From: Diadophis punctatus similis
Taxonomy: Eukaryota; Chordata; Lepidosauria; Squamata; Dipsadidae
DNA: 64,000 nt
Direction of reading: 5' to 3'
Assembly (NCBI GenBank): GCA_023053685.1
Contig: JALIGW010000029.1
Location: 3,420,501-3,484,500 of the forward strand
Shown here: piece after piece, positions 33,162 through 42,218 of the stretch
How positions within the stretch are numbered: the first letter of the stretch is position 1
Layout: each line of letters starts with the position of its first letter
Position numbers and translations under genes: made by a program
The notes under the pieces: model-generated
What the model saw: the letters and a program-made list of their open reading frames with translations, nothing else
The model's database searches: none
What the model was told of the DNA's origin: nothing

Positions 33162-33230
33162 ATTGTTATGGGTAATTTGTTATTATTTTTGGTTTTAGGG
33201 GCTATTTTTTGGTACATATAGATTAATGAC

Positions 33231-34190
33231 TCAATTGACTTAGCAAGAAAGTGTTATAATGGTCTTCTGCAGTATTGCAACCTGTTTGGAGTGGACAAAT
33301 TCTATGTTGTGTGAGAACCTCTTCCTTTTACATATACTGAACTTATCATCACACAGTTTCACTGACTGATGGGGAAAATGCACTCTGAGATATATATTTC
33401 TAAGTAAAAAAATAGGATTCATGAATAGACTGAAAAAAAATATAAACCTTATAAGTTTCTGCTGGTTGCAAAGTTCCATATTAATTTAATCAGAAATTGT
33501 CTTTATCCCTTTTTGGGCATCAATTTTCCTATGAAGAATAATATTCATTCAGAACTAACTCTAAAGAAATAAAGAAATCATTCCAGTCAAAGATGTGAAA
33601 AGATGTTTGTTTAAAGGATAATAGAATAATGTTTAGCAAACTGTATTTTTCTTCATTCTGGTTCCTTTCTGGATATGTTGAATTCCAGATCCAATACACC
33701 CAAGTCTTCATGGCAATAGATTGGATAAACCTAGCTGAATAATGTGGAAATAGCTATTATTAACATTATAGATGTGATAATCATGAATCAAAAAACCATC
33801 TGGATAAAATACCAGGCTTATGATATAATAGTATGATTGTTTACAATATTAATCTGCACTGCACCCAATTAATATATGATAATCCTCAAAAGGATGATAA
33901 CACAGAAGCCCAGCTTTAGGAAAGCTGTACAAATATATTGATTTTCACTAATGTTCTTCTTCTTTAGAAAGAACAATTATGAAACAAAGCCATTTATTAC
34001 CAAGTGTTTTTGTCAGGGCATTTATGAGCTCCTTGATACTCCAAGTCACATAAATCCTAAGCAGTATTACTCTAGTTTGGCAAGGCTAATTGAACAGGCA
34101 ATCTCATTTTCCACAAAACCAAAATGGATTTGGATATTTTTTAGTTTGTAAAGATAATAACTAAAGCTATATTTATACACCCCCACACCC
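33231..34190. other. Non-coding part of segmental copy A
   Basis: A+T-rich sequence almost identical to 52320-53270. No coding frame of its own; the 60-79 codon frames are the same in both copies but resemble nothing. Confidence 0.6.
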
Positions 34191-34194
34191 CCCC

Positions 34195-34318
34195 CACACA
34201 CAAATATACATATACATATACATATACATACACACACACACATACACACACACATATACACACACACATATATATACTGTATACATACATATACATACAT
34301 ATACATACATACACATAC

Positions 34319-34390
<72 letters not shown>

Positions 34391-34400
34391 TCATATTCAT

Positions 34401-34434
<34 letters not shown>

Positions 34435-34458
34435 ATACATATACATATACATATACAT
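34195..34458. repeat. Compound (ATACAT)n/(CA)n microsatellite, left half
   Basis: Long purine-pyrimidine alternating array, interrupted by a hAT-like insertion and resuming at 34723. Frames through it on both strands are artefacts. Confidence 0.96.
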
Positions 34459-34722
34459 CAGAGGTGGGTTCCTGCCGGTACGCTCTTACCTGTTGGTCGC
34501 CACAGAGCCGAAGAAGCCGGTGGCGTTTGTGGCGCGGGGCTTCCCCCGCCGGCCTGGATGCCACCATTTGCGTTCTTTTGCCCTCTGCTCATGCGCAAGG
34601 CATTCTGCTTGTGCAGAGGGCAAAAGAACGTGCAGGGGAAGCCCCGCACCGTGACCGCCACCAGCTTCTTCGGCTCTGCAGCGACCAACAGGTAAGAGCA
34701 TACCAGCAGGAACCCACCTCTG
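34459..34722. mobile_element. hAT-like MITE with long inverted repeats
   Basis: 'cagaggtgggttcctgccgg' at left and 'cagcaggaacccacctctg' at right begin inverted repeats that continue for about 40 bases into 'gcgaccaacaggtaagagc'. Flanking 8-mers 'atatacat' are identical (34451-34458 and 34723-34730), although in a microsatellite this is weak evidence. Absent from the same place in copy B. Non-coding. Confidence 0.85.
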
Positions 34723-34888
<166 letters not shown>

Positions 34889-35040
34889 AGATACAAAATC
34901 GCAGAAATATAAGTATGTAAAACTGCTTATAGCTTTGAAAGGTCAGAACCAACCACAATCTTTATTTTTGTTAAACTGTGAACTATTATAATATTTATAG
35001 TTAGATTATATAATAGCATATCATAGTGGTTCCCAACCTG

Positions 35041-35258
35041 CAGGGGTGAAATGCAGTTCGGGCGGGCCAGTCGGTAGTCGCAGAGCCGACGGAGCCAGTG
35101 GCGGTTGTGGTGCGGGGCTTCCACATGCACAGAGGGCAAAAAACCTCAAATGGCAGCATCCAGGCGGGCGGGGGAAGCCCCGCACTGTGACCGCCACCGG
35201 CTCCGTCGGCTCTGCGACGACCGAGTGGCCTACCCAAACCGGGAGCATTTCACCCCTG
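35041..35258. mobile_element. Inner hAT-like MITE 1 (copy A)
   Basis: Ends 'caggggtgaaatgc' and 'gcatttcacccctg' are perfect 14-bp inverted repeats. The interior has paired 'gcagagccgacgg'/'ccgtcggctctgc' arms, making the element largely palindromic. A clear 8-bp duplication was not found. Present in copy B at 54135-54365. Confidence 0.8.
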
Positions 35259-35343
35259 CTGCAGACCCCTGGGGGGGCATGATGTCATCACAAGGGGTCC
35301 GTGAAGGCTGGAAAAAGGTTATGATTTAAATATTGAGCTAAGT

Positions 35344-35498
35344 CAGTGATGGGTTCTAAATCCCATCGCTACCGGTTCCCGCACACACTCGCATGCGCTT
35401 GCATGTGCAGAAGCATCTGGGGTGTGGTGGGCGGAGCCTCCTGCTGCCCCCGGTACCGGTTCGTAGAACTGGGCCATACCAGTAGCAACCCACCGCTG
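35344..35498. mobile_element. Inner hAT-like MITE 2 (copy A)
   Basis: Ends 'cagtgatgggttc' and 'gcaacccaccgctg', with a perfect 8-bp duplication 'agctaagt' (35336-35343 and 35499-35506). The interior has 'accggttc' and 'gcatgtgcagaag' words shared with 6193 and 19693. Also in copy B, so it predates the segmental duplication. Confidence 0.9.
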
Positions 35499-35808
35499 AG
35501 CTAAGTGTTGGGGGTCTTGGAGGTCTGTGGCCCTTGAAATACCTTTTGTGGCCATGCGCCATAAGGTATTTAAAGGAAGTCCATGGCGAAGAAAAGGCTG
35601 AGAACCACTGGTGTATCTCATATTTACAAATTTCAGATTTTTACTATCCATAGTGATAAAGGTTTTTGATCCTGTGATGTGTAAAAACCATAATTTTGAT
35701 TTAAGGTTACCAGGAACATTCTCTTTGTTGATTGCTAACAAGTAAATTCTTCTTCTCATTGATGGTCTTCCTCTTTGGAAATGGCAGTGCTTGTAATGAA
35801 GTTGTCCA

Positions 35809-36768
35809 TTAAATGTATCTAGGATTATTCTCTTTAAAAATCCATATGTTGCCCACTGATTTGGTTGCAGCATCTTTCACTTCCTTGTTCCTCAGGCTGT
35901 AGATCAAAGGGTTAAGCATGGGGACCACAACTGTGTAGAACAATGAGGCCCATTTGTCTTGGTCCATGGAATAGCTGGAGCTGGGCCGAAAGTACATGAA
36001 AAGCATTGTCCCATGGTATATCCCAACAGCTGTCAGGTGAGAAGCACAGGTGGAAAATGCTTTGTGCCTGCCCTCAGTGGAGCGCATTCTCAAGATTGTA
36101 GCCAAAATGTAAACATAGGATACAAGAATCATTCCAATGCTGCTTACTTCAACAAAGCCAGCAATGGCAAATATCGTTATTTCACTGATGTATGTATCTG
36201 AGCAGGAGATCATTAAGAGTGGAACTACATCACAGAAGAAATGATGAATAAGATTTGACCGGCAGAATCTAAGTCGAAATGTTGAGGAAGTGTATACTAT
36301 TGTATCCATTAGGCCTATACAATATGCAACAGCAATCATTTGTTGGCAGACCTTTTTGGACATTATAGCTGGATAGAGGAGTGGATTGCAGATGGCCACA
36401 TATCTGTCATAGGCCATCATGGCCAACAAAACACACTCTGTATCTGCAAATGTAGCAGTCAGAAAGAACTGTGTCACACAGGCACCGAATGAAATTCTTT
36501 TTCCTTCAACCAACAAGTCAATCAGCATTTTTGGAGAAATGCTTGAAGAGCAGCAGAGATCAACTAAGGAGAGATGGCACAGGAAGTAATACATGGGTTT
36601 GTGAAGTTGGGCTTTAGTGGAAATCAACAGAATCATCCCCAGATTCCCTAATACAGTGATGACATAAACCAAGAGGAAGACCGTAAAAAGAATAAGTTGC
36701 ATTTTGGGATTGTCTGTCAATCCCTGAAGAATGAATTCGGTAATGACAGAACCATTTCCTTTATCCAT
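35809..36768 (-). CDS. Olfactory receptor, class II, family 5/8/9-like (copy A)
   Basis: Intact, 319 residues, and the best-preserved of three close paralogues. Features: sequon NGS 5-7; GN 41-42; KPMYYFL 57-63; TM3 cysteine 97; [17 protein letters not shown] 117-133; loop-2 cysteines 169, 179 and 189 around [18 protein letters not shown] 217-218; KAFSTCASH 236-244; and [12 protein letters not shown] 283-294. The tail after TM7 ends [14 protein letters not shown]. Start: the first Met (MDKGNGS) fits the normal OR N-terminus, with an acceptor-like 'gtgcccacag' 10 bases before it on the - strand. Its stop codon lies just beyond the nested hAT cluster at 35024-35610. Copy B shares nearly all residues up to the point where an L1 cuts its tail. 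Confidence 0.96.
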   Translation of the reverse strand: MDKGNGSVITEFILQGLTDNPKMQLILFTVFLLVYVITVLGNLGMILLISTKAQLHKPMYYFLCHLSLVDLCCSSSISPKMLIDLLVEGKRISFGACVTQFFLTATFADTECVLLAMMAYDRYVAICNPLLYPAIMSKKVCQQMIAVAYCIGLMDTIVYTSSTFRLRFCRSNLIHHFFCDVVPLLMISCSDTYISEITIFAIAGFVEVSSIGMILVSYVYILATILRMRSTEGRHKAFSTCASHLTAVGIYHGTMLFMYFRPSSSYSMDQDKWASLFYTVVVPMLNPLIYSLRNKEVKDAATKSVGNIWIFKENNPRYI

Positions 36769-37412
36769 GATTTTTCTCTGTGGGCACTGGGTTCAAGATA
36801 TTAGCTGATCCTGAAATGCCTCTCTGATCCTTTGTTAGGGCAAAGAAAATTGCATTATTCAGGGCTTCATTCATGTTTCTCTCTTCATAAAACAACTGGA
36901 CACTTTTTCAAGAGGATTTTATCATATTTACTACAGTATATCACATATATCATATGCTAGCAAGAGAACTTTTATTATATAGAGTAATACATTAAAAAAA
37001 CCTAGTTAATTAAATTCAACATGAAGCATGTTATATACAAACTCATTTACACAGTGCCATGTAAGTGAAGGCTACAGAATAATGTACCACAATATTGCTA
37101 CTGTATATCTGTTGCTGTAAATTATATGTTGGACCATAATGTATTTCTAGCTGCTGGCCTCTCTATTCTACCCTCTCTAATTTAGAAACCTTCCATTATA
37201 TTCTGGAAAAGGGGACTTAATGCTAGATTCCTGTTTATTTCACTTCCTTTTTCAATAGAGTAGGAATTGACTGGAAATACAGCAGGTGAATTTCCCACCC
37301 AATTCATTTTTCCCTTTTATTTGTTTAGGGTCTAAATTTTAGATTTATTCAGCCCTTGTAAGAGTTCTTATTTCAATTGCTCTCAACATTTCACAAATCT
37401 TGAATTTATAAA
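36769..37412. other. 5' flank of the OR gene, shared by copies A, B and C
   Basis: Non-coding, A+T-rich, retained nearly unchanged in copy B (62544 to about 63189) and in copy C (48502-50363 after removing its two insertions). The OR promoter and 5' exon would be expected here; no individual site can be supported. Confidence 0.6.
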
Positions 37413-37845
37413 TACTGTATTTTTCGGAGGCACATTTTTACCCCAAAAAAGAGGGTGAAAACTTGGGTGCATCTTATACACTGAATGCAGCCCCACCCAC
37501 CCAGCCACTCCCACCTTTTGGCCTCTGTCTTTCAGCAATTTACCTGCTTGCAGGAAAGAGGGAAGAGCCTGCAAAGCCAAGCAAGTCAGTAGCAGTTTCC
37601 CCATCTATAGCTGATTAGCCATGTGGAAAAATGAAAGTGAAACTAACTACAAAGGCAAATACCTGGCAGAGACAGGCAGATTTTTATTTTTTGCTGAACT
37701 GGATGGAAGGGGGTAAGTGAATAACTAAATGTCTGTAGAATGTTCAAATTATTAGACTTACTTTTTAAAGACTGCTTTATTATTGTTCTAGTGAAGCAGG
37801 ACGTAAAATAAAGCAAAGTCATTAAGTGAAACAATAGGCTATAAA

Positions 37846-37890
37846 CGGGGTTGGACTAGATGATCTGTAAGGGACCCTTTCTAGCACTAA
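37846..37890 (+). repeat. CR1 LINE 3' end fragment
   Basis: 'ggggttggactagatgatct' followed by 'gtaagggaccctttctagca' is a CR1-type 3' phrase. It lies inside the composite element at 37415. Confidence 0.5.
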
Positions 37891-37929
37891 CATTAGAGAA
37901 GTAAAAAGGTCCTTTGCTCTGGAAAAACA

Positions 37930-38265
37930 CAAAGAGGAAGTTGCTAGGCTTTCCTAAGATTCGGCCGACCACAGGCTGACCACAAACAGACATAGGAAAA
38001 CATGGAGAAATTTAAAGGTGTTAACATAAAACTTATGGAGAAACATGCATACGGAAAGAGGTGTAACTCCTTATTACGGTAAATCTATAATGTAAAGCCA
38101 ACCCCTTATGTCTTTTGTAACTGTGGAAAAAGAGTTTAAATATCTCGCTTTTTCTGATAGAAAATCAGTTCAGATCAGAATTTCAAATGTCTGAACCTTA
38201 TCTGTACAGATAATAAAAAGCTTATCTTACTCCTCTCTGGCTGGTATCACTTCCTGTTCTGCAAC
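37930..38265 (+). other. Possible solo LTR
   Basis: It has 'gtttaaatatc' (TATA-like) near 38133 and 'cagataataaaaagc' (AATAAA) near 38205, and ends 'tcctgttctgcaaca'. This spacing resembles a retroviral-type LTR, as I recall from snake repeats. No TG...CA pair with a target duplication could be established, so the boundaries are guesses. Confidence 0.3.
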
Positions 38266-38273
38266 ACTAGAGC

Positions 38274-38417
38274 CAGGGATCTCCAACTTTGGCAACTTTA
38301 AGACTTGTGGACTTCAACTCCCAGAATTCAACAGCCAGCTTTTTTAGCTTTGCTGGCTGTGGAATTCTGGGAGTTGAAGTCCACAAGTCTTAAAGTTGCC
38401 AAGGTTGGAGATCCCTG
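38274..38417. mobile_element. Palindromic MITE
   Basis: Ends 'cagggatctccaac' and 'gttggagatccctg' start inverted arms of at least 55 bases ('acttgtggacttcaactccc' and its complement) with a short spacer. Likely hAT-type from the CAGGG ends. No clear 8-bp duplication was seen. Confidence 0.75.
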
Positions 38418-38887
38418 TAAATCTAGACAACTTAACAAAATAAAGAAGCTTTTAAAAATAAATGCTTGCTCTGAAGAGGCCCAGTGCTATTGTATCTTCT
38501 TTTAAATAATAGAGAATAATGTATACTTCCAGAAATTTTAATTAATTTTAACAGCTCTGTACAAGTATAGTATAAAATGTAACAGTATCCTGTTTAGTAT
38601 TAGAGTTTAGTTACCTTGGAGTAGATCTATTTAAATAATTGGGAAGAGTTAGTGTGAACTACATTTAAGAAAACTTCCTGGCATAATGTACATTTCTCCA
38701 ATTCTTTGCTATTTCTATGAGTCAAGCACACATGCACAGAAATACACAGCAAACAGTGTATATCATCTGTGCTGTTTGCTGTTTGGCAAATTGCTTGGAG
38801 GCAGAGGCCTTTTTCCCTTGTTTTCCTCCCCCAAAACTAAGGTGCGTCCTATGCTTCGGTGCGTCTTATACTCCGAAAAATACGGTA

Positions 38888-39618
38888 ATCTAAAAAGGCA
38901 TTTATGAACAGTTTCCTTCTTAATGGCTTTAGGTGATGTACAAGTTAGAAGACAAATATTTATTAAATTAGCATTAAAAGAAGACCAATGTAAAATAAAA
39001 TTAAACATTAGCATTCAAAGGCCTAGGGTAAAATATTTGCTAAATAACATGGTACCCAAAATAAACCTTGCAGGACAATTCTGAAATGATATAGAAATAT
39101 GTCAATGTACTGTAATTTCTGGAAGCACTAAATCGGAGGAGTCGATGAATGCTATAAAAAGCTACTGAAAGACGTTAGGCATAGCAACTGGGCTGCATTT
39201 TTCCTAGGTGTCTGCTAATATGATTGTCCATGAGGGTGAGCAAAGTTTCTTTGTGCCAGATCTGAGCCTGACCCCAGGTAGAGAAGGATCAAGATAATGC
39301 TTTTTAAAAACACACACAAAAAACTGAAACAGTTTGCTTCTTGAATGTTTTAGTGGCACACAATATAGAATACAAAGTCTATTAAAATATATTATATATG
39401 AAATATATGGACTCTTACTGTTACTATAAATATGCAGTGTGTAAGGGCAAAAAGTCTAGGGAGAGCCTATTTGGTCTAATTATTAAAGGCACCAGGCTAA
39501 AAACTAGGAGACTCTGATTTCTAGTCCTGCCTTAGGCATGAAAGCTGGCTGGGTGACTTTGGGTTAGTAACTTGCTCAATGAACAATGAGAGGCTTTGGC
39601 ACAAGCTGATGGGTCAGT

Positions 39619-39619
<1 letters not shown>
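38888..39619. other. Non-coding part of segmental copy A
   Basis: Nearly identical to about 63191-63925 in copy B. No gene or known repeat recognised. Confidence 0.5.
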
Positions 39620-39717
<98 letters not shown>

Positions 39718-40003
39718 TTTGTCAAACATGTATAGGATAGTAGTAGTTTGTATAAACATAAGTAAAAAGTAACAATAAAAGAGGACAATAGGACAGTAGG
39801 ACAGGGACAGTAGGCACAGTGGTCCGCTTATGCACGCCCCTTACAGACCTCTTAGAAACGGGGAGAGGTCGACTGTAGACAGTCTAAGGTTAAAGTTTTT
39901 GGGGTTTGGGGAAGAAACCACAGAGAAATTCTAATCCATGCCACAGATTAATTCTAAATTAATAACAGAGAAATTCTAATCTATTCCACAGATTAGAACA
40001 AGA
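39620..40003 (-). mobile_element. 5'-truncated CR1-like LINE with long (AAAT)n tail
   Basis: On the - strand, CR1-like 3' UTR phrases ('cgcttatgcacgcccctta', 'acagacctcttagaaacggg' as read on +) match the LINE at 28530. They end in an (AAAT)n tail of about 100 bases (39620-39720). Copy B lacks it ('gggtcagttcttgttc', about 63919-63934), so it inserted after the duplication. A short duplication 'agtt' can be seen. Confidence 0.8.
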
Positions 40004-40080
40004 GTTCTTGTTCCAATCAGTGGAATAACACACTCCATTGATCTGAAAAAAAAAAGCATACACTGTATTTGCAGGAAAAA

Positions 40081-41040
40081 CACTAGGAGGGAAATAGGGA
40101 AAGAATGGCAAAGTTTAACACTGACATAAATCTTTTCTAAATTAACATACCTGGAATTAAGTCAATGGCTTCTTTGCTTTTACAACACTGGTAAATAGGG
40201 GCAGAGATCTTAAATGTATTTTCAATCCATCTGGGATAATATCCCTCATGCATTTCAATACCCCAGATCCTGCAGATAAGTGGTTGCATTTTCACACTTT
40301 CTTGTGATAGTTTTAATTGGAGGAATCTTAAAGTAAAAAGTAAAATCATGTTTTTTTGATGGCTGTAGAATTAAATTCAGCTTTAATGTTATTAGTACAG
40401 ATAGCACATCTCCATGATCCTACTAATGACTGACTTATGACCGGTCACTTAAGGACCGTTCAAAGTTGCAAGAAACCTATTTTAGGGGTAGTTATGACCT
40501 GTATTTGGAATTCTAATGGTCACTCCTCCCTCTGCGGTCACCTGACTGTACTTTGGACACTTGGAAACTGGGCTGCTGCTTTACAGCTGTTTGCAGTGTC
40601 CTGCAGCCATATAAAGCATTTTCAACCTTTTTCCTGAAACTGGGGTTTATTTCCAGATTTTGGCAAAACTGCACCCATAGTGAACTATTGTAGTGAGTCA
40701 CTTAATGAGTGCTGCAAAATAGGACGTAAACTCAGTTTGGTCACAATGATGTAACAGGCAGAAAGCAAAGGTGCTAAAGCTCTGAAGTCCAACATCAAAC
40801 ATTGGAACTGAGCATGGGGGGCTGGAACATGGAATTGGAAACAACCACCAAACTTATGTGATTTATTTTCCAAACAATGCATCCAGATCCAGATCAAGAA
40901 ACAGAAGAGGATAGATGTGATCAGGGAGTGGAGAGCCTTTACTTGGTATTTTCTTATAAGGTGGAAGTGAGTCTGGACCTATATATCATTCTTTAGATTA
41001 TTCTTTGGAATAATCAGCACCTATTAGCAGGAACCATGAT
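40081..41040. other. Non-coding, includes a probable DNA-transposon fragment
   Basis: Around 40425-40720, phrases such as 'gacttatgaccggtcactt' and 'gagtcacttaatgagtgctg' match the abundant squamate repeat also seen at 4575-5294. The rest shows nothing recognisable. Confidence 0.4.
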
Positions 41041-41361
41041 CTATAGGTGCCCCAAAGGTGCTTTTTCAAGAGGCAACTGGACTTTCTTGTTTTTCTTTGA
41101 AGACATTTTACTTCTCATCCAGGGAGCTTCTTCAGCTCTGACTGATGGTGGGGAATGGAAGGATTTATACTCTTTGCAGACAGCTGGCCATTTGTATTCT
41201 TTTAGATAGTCGTTGAGGCCACCTGGAGATTTATCTGGGTCATCAGAGTAGTGCAAATGGGTGTGGAGCCTTCTTGGAACTGTTGAAAGGACTGCGTTGT
41301 AGACTGGAGATAGATGATGTCGTATCCCTCCCCCTCTGTTGAGAGAAGGCTCCAATCTACA
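41041..41361 (-). pseudogene. Penelope-like element, C-terminal endonuclease remnant
   Basis: The - strand frame contains 'LEPSLNRGGGIRHHLSPVYN' followed by 'AVLSTVPRRLHTHLHY'. I recognise this from the C-terminal GIY-YIG endonuclease region of vertebrate Penelope-like elements (Poseidon group). Only this end is present; the reverse transcriptase is absent. The frame continues through the terminal repeat ('SKKNKKVQLPLEKAPLGHL'). Confidence 0.6.
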
Positions 41362-41543
41362 ACACAGTCCTTTCAACAGTACCAAGAAGGAACTGTTGAC
41401 TCTCTGAAAGAATGCAAATGACCAGCTGTCTGCAAGGAGTATAACCATCCAGTCAGAGCTGAAGAAGCTTCTTGGATGAGAAGCGAAATATCTTCAAAGA
41501 AAAACAAGAAAATCCAGTTGCCTCTTGAAAAAGCACCTTTGGG
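41051..41543. repeat. Fold-back inverted repeat, Penelope-like terminal repeats
   Basis: The left arm (41051 to about 41308) and right arm (about 41350-41543) are inverted copies. For example 'cccaaaggtgctttttcaag' at left pairs with 'cttgaaaaagcacctttggg' at right. The left arm has about 60 extra bases ('gtcgttgaggccacctggag') absent from the right. Penelope-like elements are known for terminal repeats in direct or inverted order, which fits the adjacent coding remnant. Confidence 0.8.
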
Positions 41544-41552
41544 ACAACTATG

Positions 41553-41950
41553 ACCTGGATGACTGAGAATCTCAATAGACAGATCTATGGGTGCAGCTTT
41601 TCTAGCTACACCTGTGGTATCCTAATCGTGTGGTGCCCCATACCTGTGTATAGTAGGTATAGTATAAAATGTCTGTGGGTGTTCCATAATACCACACTTT
41701 TATTTGTCAGTTGCTCAAATCACTTCAAATCCTACTTCTGTTGAACTCAGTATACTGAGAAAAATAAGAATATTTGTCATGACTATCAGTTAAAAGGACT
41801 TCTGCCTGTTTTTGATTAAAAGTGAAGAAAAGAAGATATGGGAAGGGCTAAATGGAAATAATGATGAGATCAGAAATAGTTTGAAGAATAGAATGTGAAG
41901 AAGGTTAAGCAGCCACTACAAGCAAAGCATGGTAAAAACATCTAAAAATC
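41553..41950. other. Non-coding stretch, nothing recognised
   Basis: No element end or coding frame was recognised between the Penelope-like fragment and the Ty3/gypsy element. Confidence 0.4.
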
Positions 41951-41956
41951 AAATGT

Positions 41957-42187
41957 CTATAGTTTCCCATCATAGTTAAATAGAAGCTGATAAATGGTTA
42001 AATAGAAGCCTGGAGTCGGTGCAGGTGACATACTAGAAGGTTGGGTGGTATCAGGTACGTGGCGGCGAAGCTGGTTTATGTGCCGCCGCCAAGTTCGTCC
42101 ATCCTCTAACAGAACCTTGTAAGAACAAGGTCCTGTTACTTGAGATATATGTCCGGAGACCCACTTAGGCCCAATCCCTAGGTTCAA
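41957..42187 (-). pseudogene. Mag-like integrase C-terminal domain remnant
   Basis: 'LNLGIGPKWVSGHISQVTGP' and 'YKVLLEDGRTWRRHINQLRR' form the chromodomain-free GPF/Y-like C-terminal end of a Ty3/gypsy integrase. It is separated from the catalytic core (42219 onwards) by a deletion that removed the segment with the third catalytic residue. Confidence 0.8.
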
Positions 42188-42218
42188 TGCGAAAACAGGA
42201 TCCCCCAGTTGTAACGAT

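Larger units (their letters stand above)
27776..33230 (-). mobile_element. Decayed CR1-like LINE with two nested insertions
   Basis: Reading leftwards on the - strand, coding remnants of a CR1-group reverse transcriptase run from about 30380 to 28550. A 3' UTR follows, then an ATTT-rich tail near 27776-27806. A hAT-like element (27896-28514) split the 3' UTR and an L1-type element (30415-33146) split the upstream coding part. Sequence right of 33161 to about 33230 continues the LINE. The same LINE, with the hAT remnant but without the L1-type insertion, forms the left end of copy B (50364 to about 52320). A 5'-truncated relative is at 39620. Confidence 0.8.
35024..35610. mobile_element. Outer hAT-like element holding two more (copy A)
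   Basis: The left end 'agtggttcccaacct' and right end 'aggctgagaaccactg' are inverted repeats of the CAGTGGTTCTCAACC type. The presumed 8-bp duplication is 'gcatatca' (35016-35023) against 'gtgtatct'; copy B retains 'gtgtatca', 6 of 8. Two further hAT-like elements lie within it. Confidence 0.78.
37415..38885. mobile_element. TA-flanked DNA transposon derivative, composite
   Basis: Ends 'ctgtatttttcggag' and 'ctccgaaaaatacgg' form inverted repeats with TA on each side (37413-37414 and 38886-38887). Copy B has the unoccupied site 'cataaataatctaaaaagg' near 63183-63201. The sub-terminal right sequence 'gtgcgtcttatactccg' is shared with 53298. TA duplication suggests the Tc1/mariner group; no transposase is seen. 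The interior holds a CR1 3' fragment, an LTR-like stretch and a palindromic MITE. Confidence 0.8.

Noticed and set aside
35343..35873. 176-codon - strand frame next to the OR gene
   Set aside because: Low-complexity translation of the OR 3' flank and nested hAT sequences, overlapping the real OR frame.
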